Made by a program: the position numbers and the translations under genes. The notes below the pieces were generated by a model, which saw only the letters and a program-made list of their open reading frames with translations, was not told where the DNA came from and ran no database searches. Shown in pieces: positions 9,957 through 18,519 of a stretch of DNA of 64,000 nt. Origin of the DNA: Pyrinomonadaceae bacterium (GTDB taxonomy: Bacteria; Acidobacteriota; Blastocatellia; Pyrinomonadales; Pyrinomonadaceae); assembly GCA_019186825.1 (NCBI GenBank), contig JABARP010000005.1:1-64000 (forward strand). Reading direction: 5' to 3'. Position 1 is the first letter of the stretch. Each line of letters begins with the position of its first letter.

Positions 9957-10952
9957 ATGAGCGAACAGACACGTGTTCTGGTTACGGGTGCGGGTGGCTT
10001 TATCGGAAGCCACCTTGTGACCTATCTGAAAGACAAGGGGTATTGGGTTCGGGGAGTCGATATTAAACGGCCTGAATTCAGCGAGTCGGCTGCTGACGAA
10101 TTCCTCCTGCTCGACCTCCGGCGTTGGGAGAATTGCCTGGAGGCGACCAAAGGGATAGAGGAAGTTTACGCTCTTGCTGCCGATATGGGCGGCATGGGCT
10201 TTATTTCATCGCATCACGCGCAGATCCTTTACAATAATTCGCTCATCAACCTGCACACGCTCGAAGCCGCCCGCGAGAACGGCGTCAAGCGCTATCTTTA
10301 TACGAGTTCCGCATGCATTTATCCTGAGTTTCTTCAGGAGGAGACTGACGTCAAGCCTTTGAAAGAGGAAGATGCATATCCGGCATTCCCTCAAGATGCA
10401 TACGGGTGGGAAAAGCTCGTTTCCGAGCGCCTATGTCATCACTATCGTGAAGATTACGGCATCGAGACGCGAACCGTCCGTTTTCATAACATCTTCGGCG
10501 AAAAGGGAACGTGGGAAGGCGGCCGCGAGAAGGCACCGGCCGCAATGTGCCGCAAGATCGCAACCGCAAAGCTTACCGGCGACAACGTGATCGAGATCTG
10601 GGGTGACGGCGAACAAACACGCTCCTTTTGCTACATCTCCGATTGTGTCGAAGGCCTCTACCGGCTTATGCGTTCAGATTTCCACGAGCCGCTCAATCTT
10701 GGCCAGGATCGGATGGTAACCATTAACGAACTTGCCGACATGGTCGCAAAGATCGGTGGTGTCGAGATCGAGAAAAAGCACATCGACGGGCCGCAAGGCG
10801 TTCGCGGACGCAATTCGGATAATACGCTGTTGCGCAAAACACTCAATTGGGAACCTTCGGTCTCGCTCGAAGAAGGCCTTGCGACAACCTACGCCTGGAT
10901 CGAAGAACAGGTCCGCGAGAGCCTCGCGCAAGCGAGTGAAAAAGCCGCCTGA
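9957..10952 (+). CDS. GDP-mannose 3,5-epimerase-like NAD-dependent epimerase (extended SDR)
   Basis: This 331-aa extended SDR has an NAD-binding GAGGFIGSH motif (11-19). The sequence closely follows the plant GDP-mannose 3,5-epimerase pattern: LAADMGGMGF, SSACIYPE (~117-124, containing the catalytic Cys), YGWEK (~148-152, the YxxxK pair), and FGEKGTWEGGREKAPAA. That family converts GDP-D-mannose to GDP-L-galactose and GDP-L-gulose. In an exopolysaccharide locus it would supply an L-hexose for the repeat unit (inference). The kinase gene upstream is 24 bp away, so it belongs to the same transcript. Confidence 0.85.
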   Translation: MSEQTRVLVTGAGGFIGSHLVTYLKDKGYWVRGVDIKRPEFSESAADEFLLLDLRRWENCLEATKGIEEVYALAADMGGMGFISSHHAQILYNNSLINLHTLEAARENGVKRYLYTSSACIYPEFLQEETDVKPLKEEDAYPAFPQDAYGWEKLVSERLCHHYREDYGIETRTVRFHNIFGEKGTWEGGREKAPAAMCRKIATAKLTGDNVIEIWGDGEQTRSFCYISDCVEGLYRLMRSDFHEPLNLGQDRMVTINELADMVAKIGGVEIEKKHIDGPQGVRGRNSDNTLLRKTLNWEPSVSLEEGLATTYAWIEEQVRESLAQASEKAA

Positions 10953-10966
10953 ACCCTGCCTAGATA

Positions 10967-11851
10967 ATGTCTGAGAACGCGCGCAAGGTCGCGATCGTCA
11001 TCCCGGTCTATAATCGTCGAGAGATCACGCTGCAAGGCCTTCGGAGCCTTGCGCGCATCGACCAGGCCGGCCTCGATGTCCGGATCTTCATTGTCGATGA
11101 TGGGTCAACCGATGGAACCTCCGCGGCGATCGCCCAAGAATTCCCGGACGTCGTGATCATTCACGGTGACGGAACGCTCCACTACGCCGCGGGTACGAAC
11201 CGCGGTATCGAGGCTGCCCTCGAATGGAACGCCGACCTCATCGCAACAATGAATGATGATGCGGTCTTTCACGAGCAATTCCTTCAGCGCCTGATCCGGA
11301 CGGCAGATGCGAATCCACGCTCCATCGTCGGCGGCCTTCTGTTGCTCTGGGACGAGCCGCACAAGGTCTTCCAGGTCGGCCAAACTTGGCACACGTCAAA
11401 AGGTGGATGGGTCATTCCGAGCGATTGGACGGCGTTTAGCGTGCCTCAAACGGCATTTCCGGTCGAGTGCCTAGTTGGGAATTGCCTATTGCTTCCTGCC
11501 GCCGCAATTCGCGAATGCGGGCTAATGGACGAGAAACGTTTCCCGCACGGTTGGGGCGATGCCCAATGGATGATGCGTTTTGCAAAGGCCGGGTGGAAGC
11601 TGCTCGTCGAGCCGAAGGCATATGTCTGGTGCGAGCCGAACACCTATCCAAAACCGCTGCACGAGATGTCTAAGGGCAAGATCCTTCGGACGCTGCTATT
11701 GGACAAGCGGCATCCGCTTAACCTTTCGAGACAGTTCATCGCGCGTTGGGAATCTGCTCCGACACGGTCAAAGGCAGTTGCGAGCTTCATCGTCTATTTG
11801 GGGCAGTTGGCAGGCAAGACACTCGGGTTCGTCTCCGGCGGTAAGAAATAG
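10967..11851 (+). CDS. Glycosyltransferase family 2 (rhamnosyltransferase-like)
   Basis: This 294-aa inverting GT-A enzyme has an N-terminal nucleotide-sugar fold: VAIVIPVYNR, then IVDDGSTDGT (residues ~44-53). The metal-binding acidic motif MNDDA replaces the usual DxD. The middle region carries GWGDAQWMMRF-like acceptor-site residues typical of rhamnosyl/galactosyl transferases. It should act at the cytoplasmic membrane in repeat-unit assembly. The donor and linkage are not readable. It starts 15 bp after the epimerase and stops 8 bp before the next glycosyltransferase. Confidence 0.88.
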   Translation: MSENARKVAIVIPVYNRREITLQGLRSLARIDQAGLDVRIFIVDDGSTDGTSAAIAQEFPDVVIIHGDGTLHYAAGTNRGIEAALEWNADLIATMNDDAVFHEQFLQRLIRTADANPRSIVGGLLLLWDEPHKVFQVGQTWHTSKGGWVIPSDWTAFSVPQTAFPVECLVGNCLLLPAAAIRECGLMDEKRFPHGWGDAQWMMRFAKAGWKLLVEPKAYVWCEPNTYPKPLHEMSKGKILRTLLLDKRHPLNLSRQFIARWESAPTRSKAVASFIVYLGQLAGKTLGFVSGGKK

Positions 11852-11858
11852 TGCATTG

Positions 11859-13091
11859 ATGACAAGCGAGCGACAAAAAGCGTGGGAAGCGGCAGGCCCG
11901 CTGACGATAAATTTGATCTGGCCCTACACGACCTGGGGCGGAGCACAGATCTATTTCCTCTCGCTCGTCCGCAACGCTCCAAAGATATGGAAATTCCGCG
12001 TCATCGTGCCGGAAGGTTCGGATCCTGAATTGATGAGGCTCTTCTCGAACGCCGGTGCCGATCTCTTTTTTCTTTCGCATGTCCGCAACCCGACACCCGC
12101 ACAGGGGATCGTTGAAAAGCTGAAACGGCAGCTTCGCCGGTTGAGGTCAGAGCAGGAGATACTTGCGTTCGTCAGGGAACGGACGTCTCCCGGTGATATC
12201 TACCATATCGAAGCGGGGCCATGGCAATCGGTCTCTCTCCTGAAGAAGCTTGCACGACGCGGTAAGACATTCGTTACGGTGCAAAACGCGATGCCGAGCA
12301 ATGTCTCCGAAGCCCGAAAGCGTGCATGGAGCCGCCGAATGACCGCTCTACTTTCAATGCCGAGCTTTGAGCTTTTCGGCGGAAATCAGCACGCGGTCGA
12401 CGACATCCGCACGTTCTTGCCGGCCGAGCTTCATAAAAAGGTCACGATCTCGCGAGCGACCTTTTCGCGAACCGACGTTAATGAGGCACTCGCCATGCCG
12501 CTCCGCCGGGAACAGGTGCTGTCAGGCCTCGGCTTGCGTCCGGAGAAGCTTACGGTGATCGCCGTCGGCCAGTTCATCGACCGCAAAGGGCGATGGGACT
12601 TTCTTGAGGCTGCGAAGCTTCTAAAGGACACATTTCAGTTCATTTGGGTTGGACCAACGCACCTCGATGCCGGCGAGGCCGCGAGAGTAAAGGACTACGG
12701 CGTCGCCGGATCGTTCAGGTATGTGCTTTCAGAGGACGCCGGCCGCTCGCGCGCAGAGATCCTCGCCTTCTTCCGCAACGCCGATATTTTTGCCCTGCCG
12801 AGCTATTGGGAAGGCCTGCCCGTTTCGATCCTCGAAGCAATGGCTTTAGGACTACCGATCGTTTCAACGCGGATCAACGGTATTCCTGAAGCAGTTGTGA
12901 ACGACACAACGGGATTTATCGTTGAAGCGGGCGATGCTCCTGCATTCGCGGCCGCGATAAAGAAGCTCGAGGATGCGCCTACTCGCAAGCGTCTGGCTGA
13001 AGGCGCACTTGCTGCTGCCACCGGCGAGTTTGAAGAGATCGTCTCGGTTTCGAATGTCTTCGATCGATACATTAATGCCGAAGCGCCGTGA
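11859..13091 (+). CDS. Glycosyltransferase family 4
   Basis: This 410-aa retaining GT-B enzyme has a C-terminal half with IAVGQFIDRKGRWDFLEA and the GT4 donor-site signature around PSYWEGLPVSILEAMALGLP (E-x7-E near the end of the donor domain). The N-terminal half has a Gly-rich acceptor loop (WGGAQIYF). The reading frame is open further upstream, but that part is only antiphase sequence of the GT2 gene. ATG 11859 lies just past the GT2 stop and gives the standard GT4 start. It acts in repeat-unit synthesis, with sugar specificity unknown. Confidence 0.9.
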   Translation: MTSERQKAWEAAGPLTINLIWPYTTWGGAQIYFLSLVRNAPKIWKFRVIVPEGSDPELMRLFSNAGADLFFLSHVRNPTPAQGIVEKLKRQLRRLRSEQEILAFVRERTSPGDIYHIEAGPWQSVSLLKKLARRGKTFVTVQNAMPSNVSEARKRAWSRRMTALLSMPSFELFGGNQHAVDDIRTFLPAELHKKVTISRATFSRTDVNEALAMPLRREQVLSGLGLRPEKLTVIAVGQFIDRKGRWDFLEAAKLLKDTFQFIWVGPTHLDAGEAARVKDYGVAGSFRYVLSEDAGRSRAEILAFFRNADIFALPSYWEGLPVSILEAMALGLPIVSTRINGIPEAVVNDTTGFIVEAGDAPAFAAAIKKLEDAPTRKRLAEGALAAATGEFEEIVSVSNVFDRYINAEAP

Positions 13092-13160
13092 CCTTCGGCA
13101 TTGGCGGCAAACGAATGATATTCTTTCTAGAGAGACGATTCGGTCAGGTTAGGGTTTTGT

Positions 13161-13835
13161 ATGACACCACGATTGGTTCAGCGATTGGATTTTCTGGATG
13201 AAGTTTGCGCCGGAAAGCGCGTGCTGCATCTAGGCTGCGCCGACAGCCCTTATACCGACGAAGCGATCGCTGCAGGAACACTCCTTCACGGCAGGCTTTC
13301 GAAGGTCGCCGCAAGCGTTACCGGCCTAGACGGCGATGTTGAAGGCCTCGAAAAACTCCGCCGCGCAGGCTACGACGATCTAGTCGTCGGCGATCTTGAA
13401 AAACTCGGCGAGGCCGAGCTTGACTCGAATTTTGACGTCATCGTCGCGGGCGAGATCATAGAGCATCTGAACAACCCGGGCATTTTTCTTGAGGGTGTCC
13501 GGACGCTCATGAATCCGTCAACAAAGCTCGTCGTGACCACGATAAATGCCTACTGCGGAATGCGCGCGATCTACTATTCGCTGACTCGGGGAAAGGGAAC
13601 GCACGAACCGGTCCATCCCGACCACGTCGCGTACTATTCGTATTCGACGCTCAATCTATTGTTGAAGCGGCATGATCTGGCCGTGGACGATTTTCTCTTC
13701 TACGATATGGGAACCGACCATCGGAAAACGACACCCTGGTATCTGAAGGTCTTCAATGACGTAAGCGTAGCGTTCTCTCGCCAATTGGCGGATGGTGTGA
13801 TAGCTGTATGCAGCAAAGGGCAGCAAGAGGCGTGA
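13161..13835 (+). CDS. Class I SAM-dependent methyltransferase
   Basis: This 224-aa Rossmann methyltransferase has motif I VLHLGCADSP (~20-29), an acidic residue after beta2 (TGLDGD), and a motif IV region FDVIVAGEIIEHL typical of small-molecule/sugar methyltransferases of the Methyltransf_23/UbiE-like group. In this context it probably methylates a glycan residue or lipid-linked intermediate (inference). It is separated by 69 bp from the GT4 gene and by 13 bp from the polymerase gene. Confidence 0.8.
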   Translation: MTPRLVQRLDFLDEVCAGKRVLHLGCADSPYTDEAIAAGTLLHGRLSKVAASVTGLDGDVEGLEKLRRAGYDDLVVGDLEKLGEAELDSNFDVIVAGEIIEHLNNPGIFLEGVRTLMNPSTKLVVTTINAYCGMRAIYYSLTRGKGTHEPVHPDHVAYYSYSTLNLLLKRHDLAVDDFLFYDMGTDHRKTTPWYLKVFNDVSVAFSRQLADGVIAVCSKGQQEA

Positions 13836-13848
13836 GTAAGTAAATTAG

Positions 13849-15378
13849 ATGGCGACACGGATCTTTTCAGCAACAGGAGACGCAACGCGAAACCCGCTTC
13901 CCGCGATCGCGATAATGGCTTTCGCCGTGATTGCGGGCCTTGTCGCGCTTCTAATGATGTCCGGCACGTCGCTCGGGATCCCGTATCCGTATTTGCTCCC
14001 ATGGCTGGTCGCGCTTGCGATCGTGATGGCGATACCGCTGATCATTCTGAAGAGGCGTGGGAAGTTCACGCTTGCCGATCCGATAATTTTTGCGACCCTT
14101 TCATACTTCTATCCGGCATTCGTGCTGGGAGGGCTGTCGCTCGCCACGGGATTCTCACACCCATACTTCCTCGCTTTCGTGCAGGACCCGCAGATAAATT
14201 ATCCGTATACGGTACTGATCATTATCCTCGGATACGTTGGGCTTGCGGCAGGCTATTTCCTGCCGCTTGGCAGACACATTGGCACGTTCATCGAGCGTCA
14301 TCTGCCCAAGGCCGACTACGCTCCTGATAGCTTCGGCATCCCGGGTTCGGTGCTCCTTTTTCTCGGGATCGGAAATACGGTGCTCGCGGTCGGGCTTGGT
14401 CTTATCGGTTACCAAAGGGCGAGCGAGATCGGAACCTACGACGGCTTGATCTTCTTGACGACACTCTTCTGGCTCGAAGCGAGTTTTGTTTTGTGGTTCA
14501 TCATCTTTAGCCGACAAAAGTTCGATGTGCGTTCGGCAATTCTGCTGGTGCTCCTGGCCGTGACGGCCCTCTCAAAGGCTCTTTATGCAGGCAATCGCGG
14601 CAGCGTCATCCAGATCTTTATTGTCATCGCTCTTGCCTACACGCTCTCCGGTAGGAAGTTTCACCTTAAACAATCTGTATTCGCGGGTGCGGTTCTCAGC
14701 GTAGCTTTGCTGCTTGGGACGATCTATGGAACAACATTCCGCAGCGTCAAGGGCGATGAATCGACGTCAAACCTGACATCGTATTCAGGTAACATTCTGG
14801 AGACGTTGGATAAGATCGGCTCAAACGCAGAATTCTCGACCCTTAATTCCGGCTTTAACACATTTGCCGAACGCATCGACCTTGTAAGCTCTGTTGCGGT
14901 CGTCGTGTCAAATTACGAACAGCTTGCACCATACGAAGAGAGCTATGGGCTCGACAACAATATCTTAAAGGACCTTTCAAGCTTTATGGTTCCGCGTGTT
15001 CTGTGGCCGGACAAACCGGTCGCTTCTGAACCGCATCAATACAGCGATCTTTATTTCAATTACAGCGAGAACTCATTCGGGATCACTCCGATGGGCGACC
15101 TTATAAGAAACTTTGGGCCTATCGGCGTTCCGATCGGGATGCTGATCATTGGCTTGCTCCTTCGCATTCTGTATCGGACCTTCGTTGAGGATCAGAAGGT
15201 CATCCTTTGGCGAGCGGCGATATATTTTATGATCCTTACCTCCGTCTCCTACGAGAGTTTCTATGCCTCGATCATCCCGTACGGCTTTAAGGTCGGGACT
15301 ACGGCAACCGTCGGCGTTCTGCTACTCATCTTTATGGCTCGCGCACTAGGTGCAAAAAAGAACCCCGCTGTGCAATAA
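13849..15378 (+). CDS. Wzy-like O-antigen/exopolysaccharide polymerase (multi-pass membrane protein)
   Basis: This 509-aa polytopic membrane protein has about a dozen hydrophobic segments and a long central extracytoplasmic loop (about residues 295-390). That loop holds FNTFAERIDLVSS and the PRVLWPDKP motif typical of oligosaccharide repeat-unit polymerases. It would link undecaprenyl-pyrophosphate-bound repeat units in the periplasm. Wzy proteins diverge strongly, so the call rests on topology, the PR-x-LWPxKP motif and its place among glycosyltransferase genes. A Wzx flippase was not found in the window. Confidence 0.8.
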   Translation: MATRIFSATGDATRNPLPAIAIMAFAVIAGLVALLMMSGTSLGIPYPYLLPWLVALAIVMAIPLIILKRRGKFTLADPIIFATLSYFYPAFVLGGLSLATGFSHPYFLAFVQDPQINYPYTVLIIILGYVGLAAGYFLPLGRHIGTFIERHLPKADYAPDSFGIPGSVLLFLGIGNTVLAVGLGLIGYQRASEIGTYDGLIFLTTLFWLEASFVLWFIIFSRQKFDVRSAILLVLLAVTALSKALYAGNRGSVIQIFIVIALAYTLSGRKFHLKQSVFAGAVLSVALLLGTIYGTTFRSVKGDESTSNLTSYSGNILETLDKIGSNAEFSTLNSGFNTFAERIDLVSSVAVVVSNYEQLAPYEESYGLDNNILKDLSSFMVPRVLWPDKPVASEPHQYSDLYFNYSENSFGITPMGDLIRNFGPIGVPIGMLIIGLLLRILYRTFVEDQKVILWRAAIYFMILTSVSYESFYASIIPYGFKVGTTATVGVLLLIFMARALGAKKNPAVQ

Positions 15379-15404
15379 TACGCATTTCCGTTTGCGCGTT
15401 TACG

Positions 15405-16412
15405 ATGTCAAAAGTTGTCTTCACAAATGGCTGCTTCGACCTTATTCACCCCGGCCACATCGACCTTCTCAATAAGGCGAAGGCTCTGGGCGATAAGCTC
15501 ATCGTTGGCCTGAATAGCGACTCATCCGTCCGCCAAATGAAGGGTGTCGGCCGGCCTGTGGTTTCCCAGGAAGCTCGAAAAGCTGTTCTTCTCGGCCTAA
15601 AAGCGGTAGATGATGTTGTCATTTTCGACGAGCTAACGCCTGAGAACATCATTCGCGAAATTCGCCCAGACGTGCTCGTAAAGGGCGGCGATTGGCCCGT
15701 CGATCAGATCGTCGGGGCCGACTTCGTCAAAGGCAATGGCGGTGACGTCGTCTCGATACCATTGGTCGACGGATTTTCAACATCGGCGATCCTGGCAGAG
15801 CTAAACAGCGACAAGAATGCGCAACCCGAACCGAACGGTGATGCCGTCTCGGTCTCGATAAAGGAACATCGCGATGTGTTCGCGACGTTTGAGGACGCTG
15901 TTGGCGAGGCGATTCGCAACTCCGCAAGATTGATCTCTGAAACGTTTGCATCGGGCGGCAAGGTCTTGATCTGCGGTAACGGTGGGAGTGCGGCTGACGC
16001 CCAGCATATCGCGGCAGAATTTGTCGGCCGCTACGAGACCGAGCGCATCGCGCTTCCTGCGATCGCCCTGACGACCGACACGTCGGCGCTCACCGCACTC
16101 GCGAACGACTACGATTTTGAGCGAATATTCGCACGACAGGTCGAGGCGCTTGGCCGCGAAGGCGATTGCCTTATCGCGATAAGCACGAGTGGGAATTCGC
16201 CCAACGTGCTCTCAGCCGTAATGTCGGCGCGCTCCCGCAAGATGAAGATCATTGGATTTACGGGAGCAAATGGCAAACGCCTTGCGGGCCTCTCGGATGT
16301 CGCGATCGTGGTGCCTTCGGCGCGGACTGCACGCATTCAAGAAGGGCACATCACGGCAGCCCATATTATCTGCGAGTTGATAGACATCGCGACGCCGGTT
16401 GCGAGCAATTGA
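15405..16412 (+). CDS. Fused heptose-1-phosphate adenylyltransferase / sedoheptulose-7-phosphate isomerase (HldC-GmhA fusion)
   Basis: This 335-aa protein joins two steps of ADP-heptose synthesis. Residues 1-~133 are a cytidylyltransferase-like domain with the HPGH nucleotide motif (15-18) and KGGDW, matching the second half of E. coli HldE. Residues ~150-335 are a SIS-fold GmhA isomerase (GNGGSAADAQHIAAEF near 192, ISTSGNSPN, EGHITAAHIICELID). An acidic/polar linker joins them. Both domains look complete. The more usual fusion is kinase+adenylyltransferase (HldE). Here the kinase is separate and follows directly, with stop and start sharing one base. Confidence 0.9.
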   Translation: MSKVVFTNGCFDLIHPGHIDLLNKAKALGDKLIVGLNSDSSVRQMKGVGRPVVSQEARKAVLLGLKAVDDVVIFDELTPENIIREIRPDVLVKGGDWPVDQIVGADFVKGNGGDVVSIPLVDGFSTSAILAELNSDKNAQPEPNGDAVSVSIKEHRDVFATFEDAVGEAIRNSARLISETFASGGKVLICGNGGSAADAQHIAAEFVGRYETERIALPAIALTTDTSALTALANDYDFERIFARQVEALGREGDCLIAISTSGNSPNVLSAVMSARSRKMKIIGFTGANGKRLAGLSDVAIVVPSARTARIQEGHITAAHIICELIDIATPVASN

Positions 16413-17374
16413 TGACAATTCTCGATAACTTTCAAAACACAACGGTCGCTGTTATCGGCGACGTAATGCTCGACCGATATTGGTGGGGCAGTGTCAGCCG
16501 GATCTCGCCGGAGGCTCCAGTGCCGGTCGTTAAGATCGAGCGTATGACCCTTGCAGCAGGCGGCGGTGCAAACGTAGCGGCGAATATCGCCGCCTACGGA
16601 GCAAAATGCATCTTGGTCGGCCTGGTCGGTGACGACGATGCCGGCCTCCAGATACGGCAGGTCCTCGCCGGATCGGGCGTTTCGGATTCACACCTTGTAA
16701 CATCTGATCGCCCTTCGACGGTTAAAACACGTCTTGTGGCGCACAGCCAGCAGGTTGCGCGTATCGATCAGGAAGATTCGACACCTTGTTCGGGCGACGT
16801 CGAATCTGAGCTCCTCGATCAGATCACTTTGGCCATCTCGGCAGCGAACGTGGTCGTGCTGTCGGATTATGCAAAGGGTGTGCTTAGCGACCGTGTGATC
16901 GCCTTCGCTATCGAATGTGCAAAGGCGGCCGGTGTAAAAGTGTTGGTCGATCCAAAAGGCAAGGTTTACGACAAGTATCGCGGAGCAACACTCCTAACAC
17001 CGAATCGCAGGGAAGCGGCCGAAGCAGTGAATCTCGACGAACACGCCCCAAACCTCGTCCAAACAGCGGGAAAGCAGCTTTTGGAAACCTTAGAGGTCGA
17101 TTCATTGCTGATCACCGAAGGCAGCGAAGGGATGAGCCTATTCAGGCGAAACGAACCTTCGGTTCATTTGCCGGCCCTCGCAAGGGCAGTCTTCGATGTA
17201 ACCGGCGCCGGCGACACCGTGATCGCAACCCTCGCAACGGCCTTGGGCTCGGGTGCCGACCTCGAATCTGCTGCCAGGCTTGCGAATATCGCGGCCGGAC
17301 TTGTCGTCGAACAGTCTGGTACAACAACACTTACGCTCTCTGAGTTAAAGCAGCACCTTAACGATACGCCTTGA
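16412..17374 (+). CDS. hldA: D-glycero-beta-D-manno-heptose-7-phosphate kinase (PfkB family)
   Basis: This 320-aa ribokinase-fold kinase is highly like the N-terminal half of HldE. It has GDVMLDRYWWG and RISPEAPVPVVK near the N terminus, the AAGGGANVAANIA loop, and the catalytic anion hole/base motif DVTGAGDT near residue 265. It phosphorylates heptose-7-phosphate at C1 to give the substrate for the adenylyltransferase domain encoded upstream. ATG 16412 overlaps the preceding stop by one base (TGATG) and was chosen over an antiphase upstream extension. The pathway phosphatase GmhB and epimerase HldD are not in the window. Confidence 0.93.
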   Translation: MTILDNFQNTTVAVIGDVMLDRYWWGSVSRISPEAPVPVVKIERMTLAAGGGANVAANIAAYGAKCILVGLVGDDDAGLQIRQVLAGSGVSDSHLVTSDRPSTVKTRLVAHSQQVARIDQEDSTPCSGDVESELLDQITLAISAANVVVLSDYAKGVLSDRVIAFAIECAKAAGVKVLVDPKGKVYDKYRGATLLTPNRREAAEAVNLDEHAPNLVQTAGKQLLETLEVDSLLITEGSEGMSLFRRNEPSVHLPALARAVFDVTGAGDTVIATLATALGSGADLESAARLANIAAGLVVEQSGTTTLTLSELKQHLNDTP

Positions 17375-18444
17375 ATTTCGAGAACATCCTTGTAATGCGG
17401 ATCGGCCATCTGGGTGACACGCTCGTGGCATTGCCGGCATTCTGGGCACTTCGCACCGCATTTCCTCGCGCGAAGATCACGCTCCTGTCAAACTCCGACA
17501 AAAAGAACGTAAACTACCTCGCACCAGGCTCGATCCTGCCTCCAAGCGGCATTTTCGATGAATTTATCGATTATCCAACCAATGTGTCGGCAGCAGAAAG
17601 CATATTGGGGGCTGTAAAACTCGGACGCTCAATGCGGGAAAGGGAGTTCGACGCGGTGTTCTATCTAATGCCGCGGGCCCGGACCGCAAAGCAAATAGCC
17701 CGCGATCGGACCTTCTTTCGTCTCGGCGGGATTCGAAAGGTTTTTGGGCTCGATTATACGGCGAAACACTCCCTTGCAGGGCCGATCCCGTCGCCGGCTC
17801 CCGTCATCGATAGCGAAGCGAAATTCCTTCTCGATCTTCTTGAAGATGCCGGTGTGGCCATCGACCGCGATGAACTGAAAACAGATCTCTTGCTGTCGCC
17901 CGCAGAGAAAAAGCGTGCCGTAGACTTTCTGGCGGAAAGCGGTGTCCTTAACAGCCAAAAACTCATTGCCATCGCGCCCGGCAGCAAGTGGGAGTCGAAG
18001 ATCTGGTTCGAGGACCGATATGCCGAGGTTGTCGAAGCCTTGATCGACGAACACGACGTTTATCCGGTGATCCTCGGCGGGCCGGAAGACCGTGAGCGCG
18101 GAGAGAGGTTGCTTGCGCGTTGGGGAAGAGGCATGAACGCGGCCGGGGAACTGAAGGTTCGCGAGTCCGCCGCCTTGCTCGAAAACTGTTCGCTTTACCT
18201 CGGCAATGACACGGGAACAATGCATCTTGCGGCATCGGTCGGCGTGCGATGCGTGGCGATATTTGCGGCGATCGATTATCCTGGACGCTGGACCCCTTTT
18301 GGTAGCGGACACGAGGTCTTCAGGCGTTCCGTCGAATGTGAAGGCTGCCACACGCCGGCTTGCTTCAACAACCATAAATGCCTGCGCGAGGTAGCGGTCG
18401 ATGAGGTCATCGAAGCCGCAAAGGCTGTGCTTTCCGCTGAATAG
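17371..18444 (+). CDS. ADP-heptose:LPS heptosyltransferase-like (GT9)
   Basis: This 357-aa GT-B glycosyltransferase of family 9 would add L-glycero-D-manno-heptose to LPS core or another glycan. Its features are ILVMRIGHLGDTLVALPA at the N terminus, IAIAPGSKWESKIW in the middle, GNDTGTMHLAASVG (donor site) near residue 275, and a C-terminal Cys cluster (CEGCHTPACFNNHKC) common in GT9 proteins. The start is TTG 17371, overlapping the kinase stop; an internal ATG at 17395 would delete the first beta strand. Co-location with the HldC-GmhA and HldA genes supports ADP-heptose as donor. Confidence 0.88.
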   Translation: MNFENILVMRIGHLGDTLVALPAFWALRTAFPRAKITLLSNSDKKNVNYLAPGSILPPSGIFDEFIDYPTNVSAAESILGAVKLGRSMREREFDAVFYLMPRARTAKQIARDRTFFRLGGIRKVFGLDYTAKHSLAGPIPSPAPVIDSEAKFLLDLLEDAGVAIDRDELKTDLLLSPAEKKRAVDFLAESGVLNSQKLIAIAPGSKWESKIWFEDRYAEVVEALIDEHDVYPVILGGPEDRERGERLLARWGRGMNAAGELKVRESAALLENCSLYLGNDTGTMHLAASVGVRCVAIFAAIDYPGRWTPFGSGHEVFRRSVECEGCHTPACFNNHKCLREVAVDEVIEAAKAVLSAE

Positions 18445-18519
18445 TGGCCTCAGGTTGAGCAATACTTCAGTATTTGAGACAATTCGCCCTGATCTGCTGT
18501 CTGTTTCGATCCAAAACAC

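Noticed and set aside
11580-11858. N-terminal extension of the GT4 protein
   Set aside because: Overlaps the GT2 gene in another frame and has no GT4 similarity; ATG 11859 gives a normal start.
17665-18519. A 284-codon minus-strand open frame antisense to the GT9 gene
   Set aside because: It mirrors codon structure of a clear GT9 gene and shows no recognisable domain; likewise the long antisense frames at 19706-20281.
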